DNA from: Epiperipatus broadwayi
Lineage: Eukaryota > Onychophora > Udeonychophora > Euonychophora > Peripatidae
Assembly (NCBI GenBank): GCA_028023455.1
Contig: JAQFVV010012529.1
Span: forward strand, 1,176,001 to 1,240,000
Length of the DNA: 64,000 nt
Reading direction: 5' to 3'
Position numbers and translations under genes: made by a program. The notes beneath the pieces were generated by a model that saw only the letters and a program-made list of their open reading frames with translations, searched no databases and was not told the origin of the DNA. Positions 1 through 11,776 of this stretch are shown in pieces (within the stretch, counting starts at the first letter, position 1; each line of letters begins with the position of its first letter).

Positions 1-584
1 AAGAAGTATATAAAAGGAAGATAAGAAAAATTTAAAAATTCAGTTATTTTAAAAGGTAGAGGAATTTAAGATCAATAAGTTTAAATGAATAGGAAAATTA
101 TTGAAGAGAATAAAAATTATTAATAAAGAATAAGATTAGAAATAATAAAATGGCAAAAGTTAAATTTATAGGTGTTAAAATAAAAAATAAAAGATGATAA
201 AATATGTTAGAGAGTAATGTAAAATGATAGATAGGAAAAAAAGATGAAAGATAAAATGTAGAAAATAAAGTTAAATTGATAAAGAAGTAATAAAGGGTAA
301 TTTTTAAAAATTTAAAAGAAATTAAAAATAAAACAGGTTTTTAAAAATAATAGAAAATTGTGTATTTGATAAGTTTTTTTTTGTATATTTATATATAGGT
401 TATATATGTGTGTGGATGCATATATATATATATATGTAATATAAGGATTATATATGTTTATGTATGTGTGTATATATATAAGTTTTTGAGGATATGTATA
501 TATTTTTTGATATAGATATGTATGTATATATATTTTTATACATATATGAAGTAATGGTTATATGTTTATATCATTCAATATTGT
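1..584. other. AT-rich non-coding sequence
   Basis: Purine-skewed AT-rich sequence followed by TA/TG-rich microsatellite tracts around 365-545. No coding frame, RNA gene or transposon signature is visible. Confidence 0.6.
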
Positions 585-650
585 AGCTCTGATGAAGACT
601 GCAGGACAGTCGAAACTGTCAGAAAAATAAAAGAATCATTAAAAAAAGTT
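585..650 (+). repeat. Dispersed repeat 3' end with conserved hairpin, copy 1
   Basis: CTGATGA (589-595) is followed by a 5-bp hairpin, GACTG and CAGTC around loop CAGGA, then GAAAC, and 10-20 nt later an A-rich AATAAAAG-like tail. The same layout recurs at 22,798, 45,667 and 47,377, so this is a transposon-derived 3' end rather than chance. The CTGATGA, stem, GAAAC layout is the hammerhead ribozyme core, but flanking stem I is only about 2 bp, so cleavage activity is doubtful. It could be the tail of a SINE, LINE or Penelope-like element. Confidence 0.6.
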
Positions 651-3289
651 TTTTTTGCATTAAAGTGTATATGAAAGGGTTATTGTAAGCAATATATATG
701 AAAAAATGCAAAGAAAGTAAAAGGAGAAAAATAACAACCTCAGATTATTATGATTATTTTGGACAATTGTAAAATTTCCTATTGAAAGATGATGAGTAAA
801 ACTATTAGTTAATATTTTATTAAAGGAATATTAAGTAATTTATTGTTATTTCTGTAATAAATTTATAAAATCATATTTTAGGATTATTATATGTCATTTA
901 AAGACATGAGAGTATTACATGGTAGTTATGTTGTGTAAATTTGGTGGGATAATATTCTTATGCCATTGGAAATGTATCTTTAGGGATGTATCCTAAATGT
1001 TTAAGCCAGTGTACCTTACTGAATATCTCACGTAAAAGTTTCACAATCATATTTGTTATTTTTGATAGAACCATATTTGTTTATAATAATGAGCTAGTTA
1101 TAAATTAGATTTATTAGTAAAATAAATGCATTGAGTATTCTAATTGGAAACCTAATTATTTATTATAAATTTAAATGTTATGATATTTTAATATTTTCTT
1201 ATATTTAATTGTTAAAAAAAATTGTTTTATTAGATACTATATGTTAGCAGAATATCTTGAACTAGTCTTAATGTTAATTGTCTTGATAGCCATTGTTTAT
1301 GTAATTTGACGATAGTTTAATATTGTTATTTTCTAGTTAGCCGGATTCTTTTGTTCAGAGTTTTTCTTTTGTTAAGAGTACAATATATATATATTGTAAT
1401 AGGATGGGGTAATGGGATGAACCTGGGGTGATGACAAATCATCATCATCAATCCCAAGTAAATAAAATATTAAAATTTACAAAAAAGTATTATATTTAAG
1501 ATATGTTTAAAATAATGATATGAGCGATATTAAAATAAGATAATATAAGATAAAAAAAAATATATAAGAAATTTTTATATATTAAAGAGAGCATGAGATA
1601 ATGAGAAATCTCTGAGTTCATTGAGAGATCAGCCAGCTAGATCATACCAGTTATTCCTCAGAGCAACTATCCAAACTTTGCATATATCAATCAGCATCAT
1701 AAAAAGTAAGCAAAAAAATCAGTATAAGTAATACTCAAAAGAAATAATCATTCATCATCATGAATGATCCATCAATCAAACTACATCAACACAATAAATC
1801 AACAGTCAATTTGGTGACTGGATTAAAAATGAGTCTTCTGCAGACTAGACTAACTTTGTCAGCTTGGGCAATTATTTAAACATAATTTTGGATGCACCAC
1901 TTAAGTGCTTATCTATCAGAATACATCATAATCATCAAAACAATAATGCTGGGATATTAAAACATGTTGATTATCATCAATGTTCTGGCCACTTAGTGCC
2001 ATTAATGCCCTGACCAACTATAAACTTCACTTCTAAGACTAAACTAAAATAAAATGTAGTGCAGGGGCTTTGAAGAATATAATCCTCATGCCAAAACCAG
2101 GACAATGTCAAACTGGAATGCCCTTTAAACACTAAATAAACATCTCCATTTAATATATCAGCCATTATACACAAATCTACCTCAGAAGAACACAAGGTCT
2201 ATTACTATTATATGACCAAGAAATGATGGAAACATAGTCTAAAAATATTTAAAACCAATGGAATAATTTTCATAATTGAACACAAGTTTATTAACAATAA
2301 AAAATGATATTAAGGTCTAGAATAAAGCTATGCATATCAATTAAGCCATCTGATTTTGATTAACATACAATAAAAAATTATCACCTTGTAATTTACAATA
2401 TTCAAGTTATTACATTATGATTTACATTATTAATATACAAAATTTAAGTCCCTATATGGTGGGTTACATATAGGTTCCACTAGGTTTAGAAAACCCATTC
2501 AGCACACAGGCATGTGGCTTGATAGTATATGAACATGTTTAAATTGACATTTAATAATAAAAAAATTATTAAAACTATATTTTCATAATTAATTCCATTT
2601 GAAAACTATATATAAAATTCACACATGCATGTGTATCTATGAACATATCGATAATATGAATTAATATTATTAATTAGACTCTTTTTTCCAGTCAATAAAA
2701 GTATTTTCTTTTTCCTTTTTTTTTAAAAAAAAAAGTCAATTTTTTTGACAGGTAACTCAAAATTTTTTTTTATGATAGGTTACTCTCAATTAATTAATTA
2801 CATCTTTAAATTAATATAAAAAAGATTTTTGAAGTCCTCTTTTTTCTTTTTCAAAATAAATTGTCCATGAATCAATCATTGCTTTTAGATTTTAATTCAA
2901 TTCAAGCAAAATTATTTACTTCCTATTTTTTAAAATATATAGATTTTTAAATGTCATTTTTACCAAATTTATTTAAAATTTAATTCTTACCATTGTATAT
3001 ACATTTATTTGTGCTTCCTTTGAGAGTTGGTTTTGGTGAGACAGGTATAATCCAGAATTGTCATAATAAGGAAGATATAATTCAGTTATGGTTGTTGGCA
3101 TTGATCAGTTCCTTTCTGGCTAGGATTGGTCCAGGAAAGTTAGATGTTTTCTCAGAACATATTTGTAGCTATGAATTACAAAGAATCTTGACCCTTTCCT
3201 CCATGTGAATTCAAACTCCATCAGTGAACTGTAGATCAGCTGTTTTTGAATTCTTACATCCTCATGGTAGTTTTCTGTATAATTCTGCT
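651..3289. other. AT-rich non-coding sequence
   Basis: No exon or transposon signature recognised. Short TA runs occur (for example near 1,387). The short open frames here have no recognisable motif and AT-driven composition. Confidence 0.55.
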
Positions 3290-3650
3290 TGCTATCTCTG
3301 CAGCTAACTTTACTGTGGCCATTCTCTGCTATAGTTATCAACAAACTGCAGTTAATTCTTACAAAAATATTAGTCAAACTATTTTATCCAACTTCCTTTT
3401 CAAAAACTATTACCCATACTTTGCAGCTGGCCCATTTAGTCACTGCTTCTCAAAATATTAAAATCAGTTTTCTGAAAATCAGACTTTGCAGCTGACCAAT
3501 TTGGCCACTGCTTTTCAAAATATTAAATCAGACTTTGCAGCTGGACAATTATCAACATATTAAGACAAGAACTGTCTTCAAAAAATTATTATCCCAACTT
3601 TGCATCTGCCCAATGTGGTCAGCTACTGCTCAAAATATTAAAGCCAGAGT
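3290..3650. repeat. Short degenerate tandem repeat, ~50-65 bp unit
   Basis: Units carrying TTTGCAGCTG, CCAATTTGG, CACTGCTT and CAAAATATTAAA start at about 3,420, 3,484, 3,533 and 3,599, with a weaker relative near 3,300. Unit length and spacing vary, so this is an old tandem array. Open frames across it merely follow the repeat. Confidence 0.7.
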
Positions 3651-5509
3651 GAACTGATATTTTTATCAGCCCTTTTATAGAATCATCTGATATGATAAAA
3701 ACACCTTAATTGAAGTTTTTTCTAATCCTTATTTTGATTAAAATTAATTTTAATCTTTTCAAATAACTTTTAATTACAAGCTACTTTTGGAAACAACTTC
3801 GAAATTTTATCAAAAGTGTGATCTACATGCTTTTACTTTAATCCTTTGGAATTTTTAATCCACAAAGATTTTTAAAAATAGATAAAAGAAATGTATACAA
3901 GCATTATTTCAAAAATAAATCATGCTTGTTTTTAAATTCAGAATCAGAATTACAATATTCATTTATTGAGACATTTTAAAAGTTTTAATTTATAATAAAA
4001 TTATGTTTTAAATTCAGAGTTATTTAACTCTTTATTTACTATTTTTATTCCAGGAATGTAGAAATATTTACTAAAATTTTTGTCTGTTTATTTTTACTTT
4101 TACTTTCAACTTTATATATATTTGTGCACACACACTATATTACTGTGTCCCATATAACAGCTTTTATAATATATTGTAAGGGTAACTTATGGTCAACCCT
4201 ATCTTTAACTAAACCATTTATTTATTAAATATATTTAACTATTATAAAATGCATACATATATATATATACTTAACAAAATAATAAAATTAAAATGATACT
4301 TATTTAAATGTCAAACTTTTAAATAATTAACCAGATTTGAAATTGAAAAAAAAAACAATTTCATATATATTTTTAATTATATCTTAATGTTTATCTATAA
4401 CAATAAACAAATAAATCAAGCATTGAAAATTGAAACAAAAACATGCAATATTAACAATTCATTCTTTCTCTTAATAATAAAGAAGAGAAAAGAAAATGAC
4501 TTTCTTAACAACTATTTTTTAATGGATATTACTGTTCTATACTAGAATTGAATTTCTACTAAATCAAAAAAAGTTTAACTTTTTCAAATTGAAATATTGA
4601 TTCATTTATATGGAAATTAAAACCTAAGGATCGGAAGATTATAAGAAAAATTTTTTTTTCTTTTAAATTTGAAAGAGGATAGTAATATATAAAAAAAGAA
4701 CATCTATTTGAATTTCTAGTAACTTCTTTATTTTATTACATTGTTTTTATACTTATAAAATATTTACAATAATTATATATATTTAAAAATATCTTACAAT
4801 GTGCAGTGAGTAGAACATTATATTGTAAAGGTTTCAAAACAATTTTCATGTCAATTTAAAGTATTAATTGTGTAGAACATAAAAGTGGAAAAGTGGAGGT
4901 TAAGAACATCGATCTTCGAAGAATGTATTTTATCATATTACAATAAAACTATTGGATGATGCTAATAATCTATCAATTTGGGATAAATATATGACTACTA
5001 AATCAATGGATAAATACTCTATGCCAGATCTCTACCAAGATTATAAAATATTGACATAAAGAACCATTCTTACTTAGCTCAGGAAAATAAGTTTTTATTT
5101 ATTTATTTATATATTTTATTTTATTATTTATATCATTTTAATATGTTTATTTTATTGATTTTCATTTCAAATTTGGTATATTATCTTTACAGAAATGGGA
5201 ACATCCAAATTTAATTTTATAAGGGAAAATTATTAATATATATTTTAACGGTCACTGAATGAGCCTTCAACATATCTGCCATACAAGAGCGCCATCTAGG
5301 CATTTGAACCTAGAAAATTTTATATAGTAGGCAGATACGTAAGTTAAGATTCAAAAAAATTTTTATATATATATTATTCTGACCATTTGCCCAATATCAC
5401 TAGCTCATAGAGTAGCAGAGATTTTAAAACATTTTTATAATTTTACTGGCATCTTCTTTACAGTAATAAACCTAAATCTTAAAAGTATAATTTGTTTGTG
5501 CTGTTGCAG
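3651..5509. other. AT-rich non-coding sequence
   Basis: No gene recognised. A small inverted element may lie at 5,265-5,341 (TATCTGCC near its left end, GGCAGATA near its right), flanking a slightly GC-richer stretch with GAGCGCCATC. Confidence 0.5.
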
Positions 5510-5562
5510 TAATGAAGAGATCTAGGAAGAACCAAATGAGCGATGACCATCCATCCGATTGA
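5510..5562 (+). CDS. Weak candidate terminal exon of an unknown gene
   Basis: A good splice acceptor (pyrimidine-rich tract then TTGCAG ending at 5,509) precedes a short open stretch reading KRSRKNQMSDDHPSD then TGA at 5,560-5,562. An AATAAA lies about 55 nt downstream (near 5,617). This fits a small last exon with a polar C-terminus. No upstream exon was found and the peptide is not recognised. Acceptor-like and AATAAA motifs are common by chance in AT-rich DNA, so this stays speculative. Confidence 0.2.
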
Positions 5563-6639
5563 GAATGTTGGTAATTTTTTTAAAATTCTTAAAATATTGG
5601 TAAAAAAATTACTTAAATAAATGCTGTCTATTATTCAGATTTGTGGTTCATTATTATAACTCTTAGTTAGAGGGATAATCCCAAAGCCAAATATAAAATA
5701 TTATATTTTTAAAAATAAGTTAATTAGGTTTTTTATTTGTTGATAGTGTTGAAAGTGATGGGTGTTCCAGCCATTTCACATTTACCAATATAATTTTTTT
5801 AAATTATAATACTGATTTTTGAGATTTAGTATATACTGTTGAACGACCAGAGTAATCTTGATAGAAGCATTTATCATTTTTTCTAATTATCACTATGTAT
5901 ATATATTTAGGTTTTACGACTTTTTTAAAAAAATGCCTTAACACGTTAATTTTTTGAGATTTACGATTGCAATATTTGATTTTCATCACTATATACATTA
6001 GCATTTTTGGTTTATCTTAAAGTATTTTTTAATTTTCAATGTTCACCTCTTCTTTTTTTCCCGCACTTTTTTTCCATAGTATAACCTTTGGCTATTTAAT
6101 GTGACATTGCAACCCAATGTTTGATTTATAGCATTATAGTTTTTAAATATTGTTTTTTAAAATTATAATACTGATTTAGTATATAGCGTTGCTAGACCGG
6201 ACTGAGCTTTTTAAAATAGCATTTATTATTTTTCTAGTGATCGCTATATTTTAAAGGGTTTTTGTAAATATCATTTACGATTTTTTTTAAAAAAATGCCT
6301 TAACATAAGTTAATTTTTTTTGAGATTTACAATTACAATGTTTGATTATCACTCTATAAATTACCGTTTTTGATTTATTTTAAAGGATTGTGTAATTTTT
6401 TTTAATTTTCAATATTAGCTTCTTCTTTTGTTTTTTTTCTTTTCCCGCACTTTTTTCCATTGTAACATTTTAGGCTGTTTAATGTTACGTTGCAATGTCT
6501 GATTTATAGCATTATAGTTTTTAAATATTGTTTTTTAAAATACTGATTTAGTATATACTGTTGAAGACAGGAATAAGCTTTCTTTTTGCAAATAGCATTT
6601 ATGATTTATTTTTAAATGCCATAAGATACGTTAATTTTT

Positions 6640-7235
6640 TGAGATTTACTATTACAATGCTTAGATTTAAAGTGTTTTTGATTTTTTGAGATTTGCTATT
6701 ACAATGCTTGGATTTATAGTGTTTTTGATTTTTTGAGATTTGCTATTGTTTTTTAAAATACTGATTTAGTATATACTGTTGAAGACAGGAATAAGCTTTC
6801 TTTTTGCAAATAGCATTTATGATTTATTTTTAAATGCCATAAGATACGTTAATTTTTTGAGATTTACTATTACAATGCTTGGATTTAAAGTGTTTTTGAT
6901 TTTTTGAGATTTGCTATTACAATGCTTGGATTTATAGCGTTTTTGATTTTTTGAGATTTGCTATTACAATGCTTGGATTTATAGTGTTTTTGATTTTTTG
7001 AGATTTACTATTACAATGCTTAGATTTATAGCGTTTTTAATTTTTTGAGATTTGCTATCAATGCTTGGATTTATAGCATTTTTGATTTTTTGAGATTTGC
7101 TATTATAATGCTTAGATTTATAGCGTTTTTAATTTGTTGAGATTTGCTATCAATGCTTGGAATGCTTAGATTTATAGCGTTTTTAATTTTTTGAGATTTG
7201 CTATTACAATGCTTGGATTTATAGCATTTATGATT
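6640..7235 (+). repeat. 47-bp minisatellite, array 1
   Basis: AATGCTTGGATTTATAG followed by GTTTTTGATTTTTTGAG recurs at 47-bp spacing (6,874, 6,921, 6,968, 7,015), with shortened units where CTATTACAAT is reduced to CTATCAAT. A larger internal duplication places TTTAGTATATACTGTTGAAG at both ends of the first part. Confidence 0.85.
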
Positions 7236-7488
7236 TTTTTAAAAAGATTGATGTAGATAACGTGTATTCAAGATCTTTACCGCCTTTTTGGTCTCATGAT
7301 TCCATTTCTATAAGTGAATGAAAATATAATTATTGCTTAAAATCTTTTCATCATTATTTTTTACCATTTTTAGCATTCAGATTTTATAAGTTGTAATCTT
7401 TTGGCATATACGATTTTGTGTTTTAATATTTTAATCATGTGATTTTTTTTATATTAAAATTGCTATTTTTGTGTTTTAATATTTTAAT

Positions 7489-7545
7489 CACGTGATTTTT
7501 TTAATGAAAATTTAGATTTTTATGTTTTACCGTTTTAGTCACGTG
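7489..7545. promoter_or_regulatory. CACGTG palindromes in unit 2
   Basis: CACGTG lies at 7,489-7,494 and 7,540-7,545, the first inside a ~50-bp repeat GTGTTTTAATATTTTAAT, with a mutated CATGTG at about 7,437. TCACGTGA is the binding site of bHLH-zip factors (USF/MITF type). Function here is inferred only. Confidence 0.4.
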
Positions 7546-7589
7546 ATTGACTAATATGAAAATTCCGATTTGTTTTTTTTTTCCTACGA

Positions 7590-7680
7590 AAATGGCCATT
7601 TTGAGCGATGTCATTTATCAGTTGGATGTTTCAGCATGGTTTGGGTGGTTCTTGTAATTCAAAATGGCGGCCGTGAGCGC
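7590..7680. promoter_or_regulatory. AAAATGGC boxes in unit 2
   Basis: A 14-bp palindrome AAAATGGCCATTTT (7,590-7,603) is followed by CAAAATGGCGGCCGTGAGCG (from 7,659). AAAATGGCGGC matches the YY1-type core. Together with the CACGTG boxes this looks promoter-like, the only GC-richer patch in the unit. Confidence 0.4.
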
Positions 7681-8229
7681 ATACTAAATCAGCACATTGC
7701 AACCCAATGTTTGATTTATAGCATTATAGTTTTTAAATATTGTTTTTTAAAATTATAATACTGATTTAGTATATAGCGTTGCTAGACCGGACTGAGCTTT
7801 TTAAAATAGCATTTATTATTTTTCTAGTGATCGCTATATTTTAAAGGGTTTTTGTAAATATCATTTACGATTTTTTTTAAAAAAATGCTTTAACATAAGT
7901 TAATTTTTTTGAGATTTACAATTACAATGTTTGATTATCACTCTATAAATTACCGTTTTTGATTTATTTTAAAGGATTGTGTAATTTTTTTTAATTTTCA
8001 ATATTAGCTTCTTCTTTTGCTTTTTTTTCTTTTCCCGCACTTTTTTCCATTGTAACATTTTAGGCTGTTTAATGTTACGTTACAATGTCTGATTTATAGC
8101 ATTATAGTTTTTAAATATTGTTTTTTAAAATACTGATTTAGTATATACTGTTGAAGACAGGAATAAGCTTTCTTTTTGCAAATAGCATTTATGATTTATT
8201 TTTAAATGCCATAAGATACGTTAATTTTT

Positions 8230-8610
8230 TGAAATTTACTATTACAATGCTTGGATTTAAAGTGTTTTTGATTTTTTGAGATTTGCTATTACAATGCTTG
8301 GATTTATAGTGTTTTTGATTTTTTGAGATTTGCTATTACAATGCTTGGATTTATAGTGTTTTTGATTTTTTGAGATTTACTATTACAATGCTTAGATTTA
8401 TAGCGTTTTTAATTTTTTGAGATTTTCTATCAATGCTTGGATTTATAGCATTTTTGATTTTTTGAGATTTGCTATTACAATGCTTAGATTTATAGCGTTT
8501 TTAATTTGTTGAGATTTGCTATCAATGCTTGGAATGCTTAGATTTATAGCGTTTTTAATTTTTTGAGATTTGCTATTACAATGCTTGGATTTATAGCATT
8601 TATGATTTTT
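8230..8610 (+). repeat. 47-bp minisatellite, array 2
   Basis: Same 47-bp unit as array 1 but with fewer copies. This accounts for most of the 166-bp length difference between the two large units. Confidence 0.85.
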
Positions 8611-8807
8611 TTAAAAAGATTGATGTAGATAACGTGTATTCAAGATCTTTACCGCCTTTTTGGTCTCGTGATTCCATTTCTATAAGTGAATGAAAATATA
8701 ATTATTGCTTAAAATCTTTTCATCATTATTTTTTACCATTTTTAGCATTCAGATTTTATAAGTTGTAATCTTTTGGCATATACGATTTTGTGTTTTAATA
8801 TTTTAAT

Positions 8808-8967
8808 CACGTGATTTTTTTTTATCAAAATTGCTATTTTTGTGTTTTAATATTTTAATCACGTGATTTTTTTTATGAAAATTGTGATTTTTGTGTTTTA
8901 ATATTTTAATCACGTGATTTTTTTAATGAAAATTAAGATTTTTATGTTTTACCATTTTAGTCACGTG
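8808..8967. promoter_or_regulatory. Four CACGTG palindromes in unit 3
   Basis: CACGTG at 8,808, 8,860, 8,911 and 8,962, spaced 51-52 bp. One more intact copy than would follow from simple duplication of unit 2, so the box-bearing subrepeat itself expanded. Confidence 0.45.
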
Positions 8968-9013
8968 ATTGACTAATATGAAAATTCCGATTTTTGTTTT
9001 TTTTCCCCCACGA

Positions 9014-9104
9014 AAATGGCCATTTTGAGCGATGTCATTTATCGGTTGGATGTTTCAGCATGGTTTGGGTGGTTCTTGTAATTCAAAATGGCGGCCGTGA
9101 GCGC
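9014..9104. promoter_or_regulatory. AAAATGGC boxes in unit 3
   Basis: Same AAAATGGCCATTTT palindrome and CAAAATGGCGGCCGTGAG box as in unit 2, here directly upstream of transposase-like coding sequence that starts at about 9,110. Confidence 0.4.
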
Positions 9105-9109
9105 ATACT

Positions 9110-9417
9110 AAATCGACACCAAAATCATCGAGGAGAATGGGGAGAAGATCATTGGGCGTTCTGTGACATAGAGAGGGGATCGAGAAAATGTTTCTTGCGG
9201 TTCCAGACAGAACAGCTGCTACTCTTGCACTCCTTATAGAACAATATATTTTGCCAGCGATCCACCTCATTATGGACGGTTGGTCAGTATACAATAACCT
9301 AGGCAGAATTTATAATAGCACGTGTATGCATACCAGGAGAATTTCGTAGATCCAGACGGCACAGATATCCATACACAAAATGTAGAGAACTTATGGATGC
9401 ATGCGAAACGTAAGCTA
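9110..9417 (+). pseudogene. Merlin-type (IS1016/ISXO2-like) transposase remnant
   Basis: Three frames together encode the C-terminal part of a DDE transposase. First comes HRGEWGEDHWAFCDIERG then SRKCFL (9,126-9,200). After a frame change comes PDRTAATLALLIEQYILP, then MDGWSVYNN (to about 9,298). After another shift comes ENFVDPDG and IHTQNVENLWMHAKRKLK, ending at TAG (9,417). The second catalytic Asp (MDGW) and the final Glu (HTQNVENLW) are visible. The segment normally holding the first Asp is missing or unclear. Known family: IS1016-related Merlin DNA transposons of animals. The frameshifts and missing N-terminus make it a dead copy. Its 5' side abuts the tandem array. I did not find terminal inverted repeats. 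Confidence 0.8.
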
Positions 9418-11121
9418 AAATAGTAATTTGGTATCAGCAATACCTTATTTTTATCCTATCTTCTGGAATTTTCATACAGGACTCTTTGCAATAGTGACAC
9501 CATTTTTGTGGAATTTATTATATGTATAGCTGAGAACTGTGCATTGCAGTTCAAAAATATTCCACCAGAACACCTCTGTTTTGGCCTGCTAAAAGTAATG
9601 TCTACCAAAATTAATACTTACAATCGTGTTTACGTTTTTTTTTTTTTTTTAAATATGTTTATCAGATTAATAAAAATTGACTTAACCGAAATAATCATTT
9701 TTATAATTAATTTGAGTGTGCGTATTAAACATTAATTTATATTTTTTACTATTAATATTTAATAAACACAAGTGTTATTAAAATTGCTTTAAATGAATGT
9801 ACCGGGAAATTATTTGCTCATCTTAAAATTCAGTTCGAGTACCGGGAAATTATTTTTTAAATTAAAAAAACAATATTACTATTTTATATCCTCCTTGGGC
9901 AATGCAATTCAGAATAAAATTACTAATTGTTCTTATCTTGGGCTCATAGCTGATACAATAATAGTCGATTGGATTCATTAGTAGTAAAATCAGCTTTCAA
10001 TGTCGACTTCGTTTTCTAAACAATATTCTTCTTTTGCTTCCTTGTATGTACGTTAAATAGGGAATGAAAACTTGATCACAATTTTATTCCTAGTTAGACT
10101 TTCAATTTTGAAGTGAAAGATGCGTGATATAGTTCTATTATTTCACATGAATTCCTTTATTCAGTATCCTGAGAAATATAGAACACGAGGTATAAATCCC
10201 TCCCCTCTCTCTTATTCCTTATCAATCCATGCTTTTGGTTTTGATCACCTAAATAGATGATTTGGTAGCTCAATTTTTAAAAACGGGAGACTTTTTTATC
10301 ATTATTTTCACTAAATTTTACTGGTTTTCCCATCGTAAGTTTTGCATTCTTATAACTTAGTTAATTTATCAAAATAAAATAACACAAAAATATTTTTTAT
10401 ATAAATCGTGATAATAAATCTAAAATAACAAACATATTTTTTTATTTTACTAATTAACTAAAATATTTATTTTAGATATAATGTTTTAATATTGATGTGT
10501 ATACTTTTTAAGATATAATTATTTATTACAATATACCCACATATCACGTATTGTCCATGTTTTTGATCCATAGCCAATATAAATTACAGTTCTCTATTAA
10601 TTATACTTAAAATGATTTTTTTTAACAAAAACAATATAGCTTTTGTTTCTATTTTTTTAAAATCATTTCCAACATCTATATAAACCTCATAATCTCAATA
10701 CAGTATATATATATATGAGATATTAAGCAATATAAATTTTTGCATTAAGAATCTGTCTTATAAGCTTATTGTATATAATTAACAATTGATTTTTATGCAA
10801 TATATAAATGTAATTCTCTCAGAAAGGTTAAGAGAGTTAAATCACAGGGTTAAATATTTTATAGGTTAGTATGTGCAATATGCATGTTACACAGGGGTGA
10901 TTTAAATATTTGTATATGAATGCAACATAATTCTAATACTTCAAGTTTCTTTGTCATGTTCATTATTCATTTTATTAAAGAATTATTTTAAAGTTTGATA
11001 ATAATAGTTTATATTCATCTTTTATTCCATTCTCAATTTAGTTGCATATATGTGCTTATGAATAAATTGATGTAAACATTATCTAAATGCTTCAAAGTAT
11101 ATTAGATCACAGATAATTTAG
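9418..11121. other. AT-rich non-coding sequence
   Basis: Nothing recognised beyond a short direct repeat (GTACCGGGAAATTATTT near 9,799 and 9,840). The short open frames lack motifs. Confidence 0.5.
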
Positions 11122-11282
11122 TACTAAACATCACATGATCACCATCTCTATACTAGCACATAATTGTTGTAAACAAAGGCAAAACTCTCCATACGGTAGT
11201 GCCATCCTGTGCCAAAAGAGTAATCAGTGGATGCCAGAAGGCTTGTGCATAAAATCCCTATCTAGTGCCTACTCATCCAATA

Positions 11283-11324
11283 TCCCCAGACTAGTTTCTG
11301 GCTTGTGGCCATCATCAGTGAGGA
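11283..11324 (-). ncRNA. Hammerhead ribozyme motif (type I), block A left
   Basis: On the minus strand: stem I 5' strand TCCTCA, core CTGATGA, stem II TGGC/GCCA with loop CACAA, GAAA, then the palindrome ACTAGT (stem III), cleavage base C, and stem I 3' strand TGGGGA. Stem I forms 6 pairs including one G-U. All core bases (C3, G5, A6, G8, A9, G12, A13, A14) are in place. Stem III can form only about 2 pairs in cis but 6 between two RNAs, as in dimer-dependent minimal hammerheads of Penelope-like elements and retrozymes. Confidence 0.8.
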
Positions 11325-11620
11325 GCCTTGAATCTGAGAGCACTGCACCTAGATCTTAGGATCTAATGCAACCCTCCAGCAGCCACCTTTTAACTCTACT
11401 TTACTACAAAACTATGAGAATGAAATTGACACCAAAATGTATGGGTGCTGAATTGAGTTCAGACCCATATGACTATATAAGCTATTGAGCTTAGATTGAA
11501 AATATTATTGCGTTTTCAATTTCATTCTCATAGTTTTGTAGTAAAGTAGAGTTAAAATGTGGCTGCTGGAGGGTTGCATTAGATCCTAAGATCTAGGTGC
11601 AGTGCTCTCAGATCCAAGGC

Positions 11621-11662
11621 TCCTCACTGATGATGGCCACAAGCCAGAAACTAGTCTGGGGA
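11621..11662 (+). ncRNA. Hammerhead ribozyme motif (type I), block A right
   Basis: Plus-strand mirror copy. CTGATGA at 11,627-11,633; stem II 11,634-11,637 with 11,643-11,646; GAAA 11,647-11,650; ACTAGT 11,650-11,655; predicted cleavage between 11,656 and 11,657. Stem I pairs 11,621-11,626 with 11,657-11,662. Core bases are intact. Confidence 0.8.
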
Positions 11663-11776
11663 TATTGGATGAGTAGGCACTAGATAGGGATTTTATGCAC
11701 AAGCCTTCTGGCATCCATTGATCACTCTGTTTGGCACAGAGTGGCACTACTGTATGGAGAGTTTTGCCTTTGTTTA

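Larger units (their letters stand above)
5780..9115 (+). repeat. Higher-order tandem repeat, ~1.4-1.6 kb units
   Basis: A block starting CATTGCAACCCAATGTTTG recurs at 6,105 and 7,695 (offset 1,590). The block's right end, AAAATGGCCATTTT, recurs at 7,590 and 9,014 (offset 1,424). A diverged partial unit occupies about 5,780-6,104. Each full unit holds, in order, an AT-rich leader, a 47-bp minisatellite, a spacer, CACGTG boxes and an AAAATGGCGGCC box. The copies are highly similar apart from differing numbers of internal subrepeats, so the duplication is fairly recent. The array abuts the Merlin-like transposase remnant and may be the 5' non-coding part of that transposon. Confidence 0.85.
11122..11776. 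mobile_element. Hammerhead-bearing inverted-repeat element, block A
   Basis: Two arms of about 270 bp form a palindrome with its axis near 11,472. The outer sequence is AAACAAAGGCAAAACTCTCC at about 11,171, matched in reverse near 11,776. Arms are nearly identical, so the structure is young or conserved. Each arm contains a hammerhead motif (separate entries). The left side extends outward to about 11,122 with sequence seen inside block B (ACATCACATGATCACCATCT), showing that the underlying unit is longer than the arm. Open frames of ~75 codons in the arms occur in both orientations and only follow the repeat. Candidates: inverted retrozyme copies or inverted Penelope-like terminal repeats. 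No reverse transcriptase is present nearby. Confidence 0.75.

Noticed and set aside
417-545. TA/TG dinucleotide tracts here and elsewhere
   Set aside because: Ordinary microsatellites in AT-rich DNA.
6640-8610. Regular repeats considered as a CRISPR array
   Set aside because: Repeats are contiguous 47-bp minisatellite units without unique spacers, in a eukaryotic context.
11135-11359. Open frame of ~75 codons in the hammerhead block, repeated in inverse at 11,586-11,822 and at 21,532
   Set aside because: It follows a non-coding inverted repeat and runs across the ribozyme; frames are not kept between copies.
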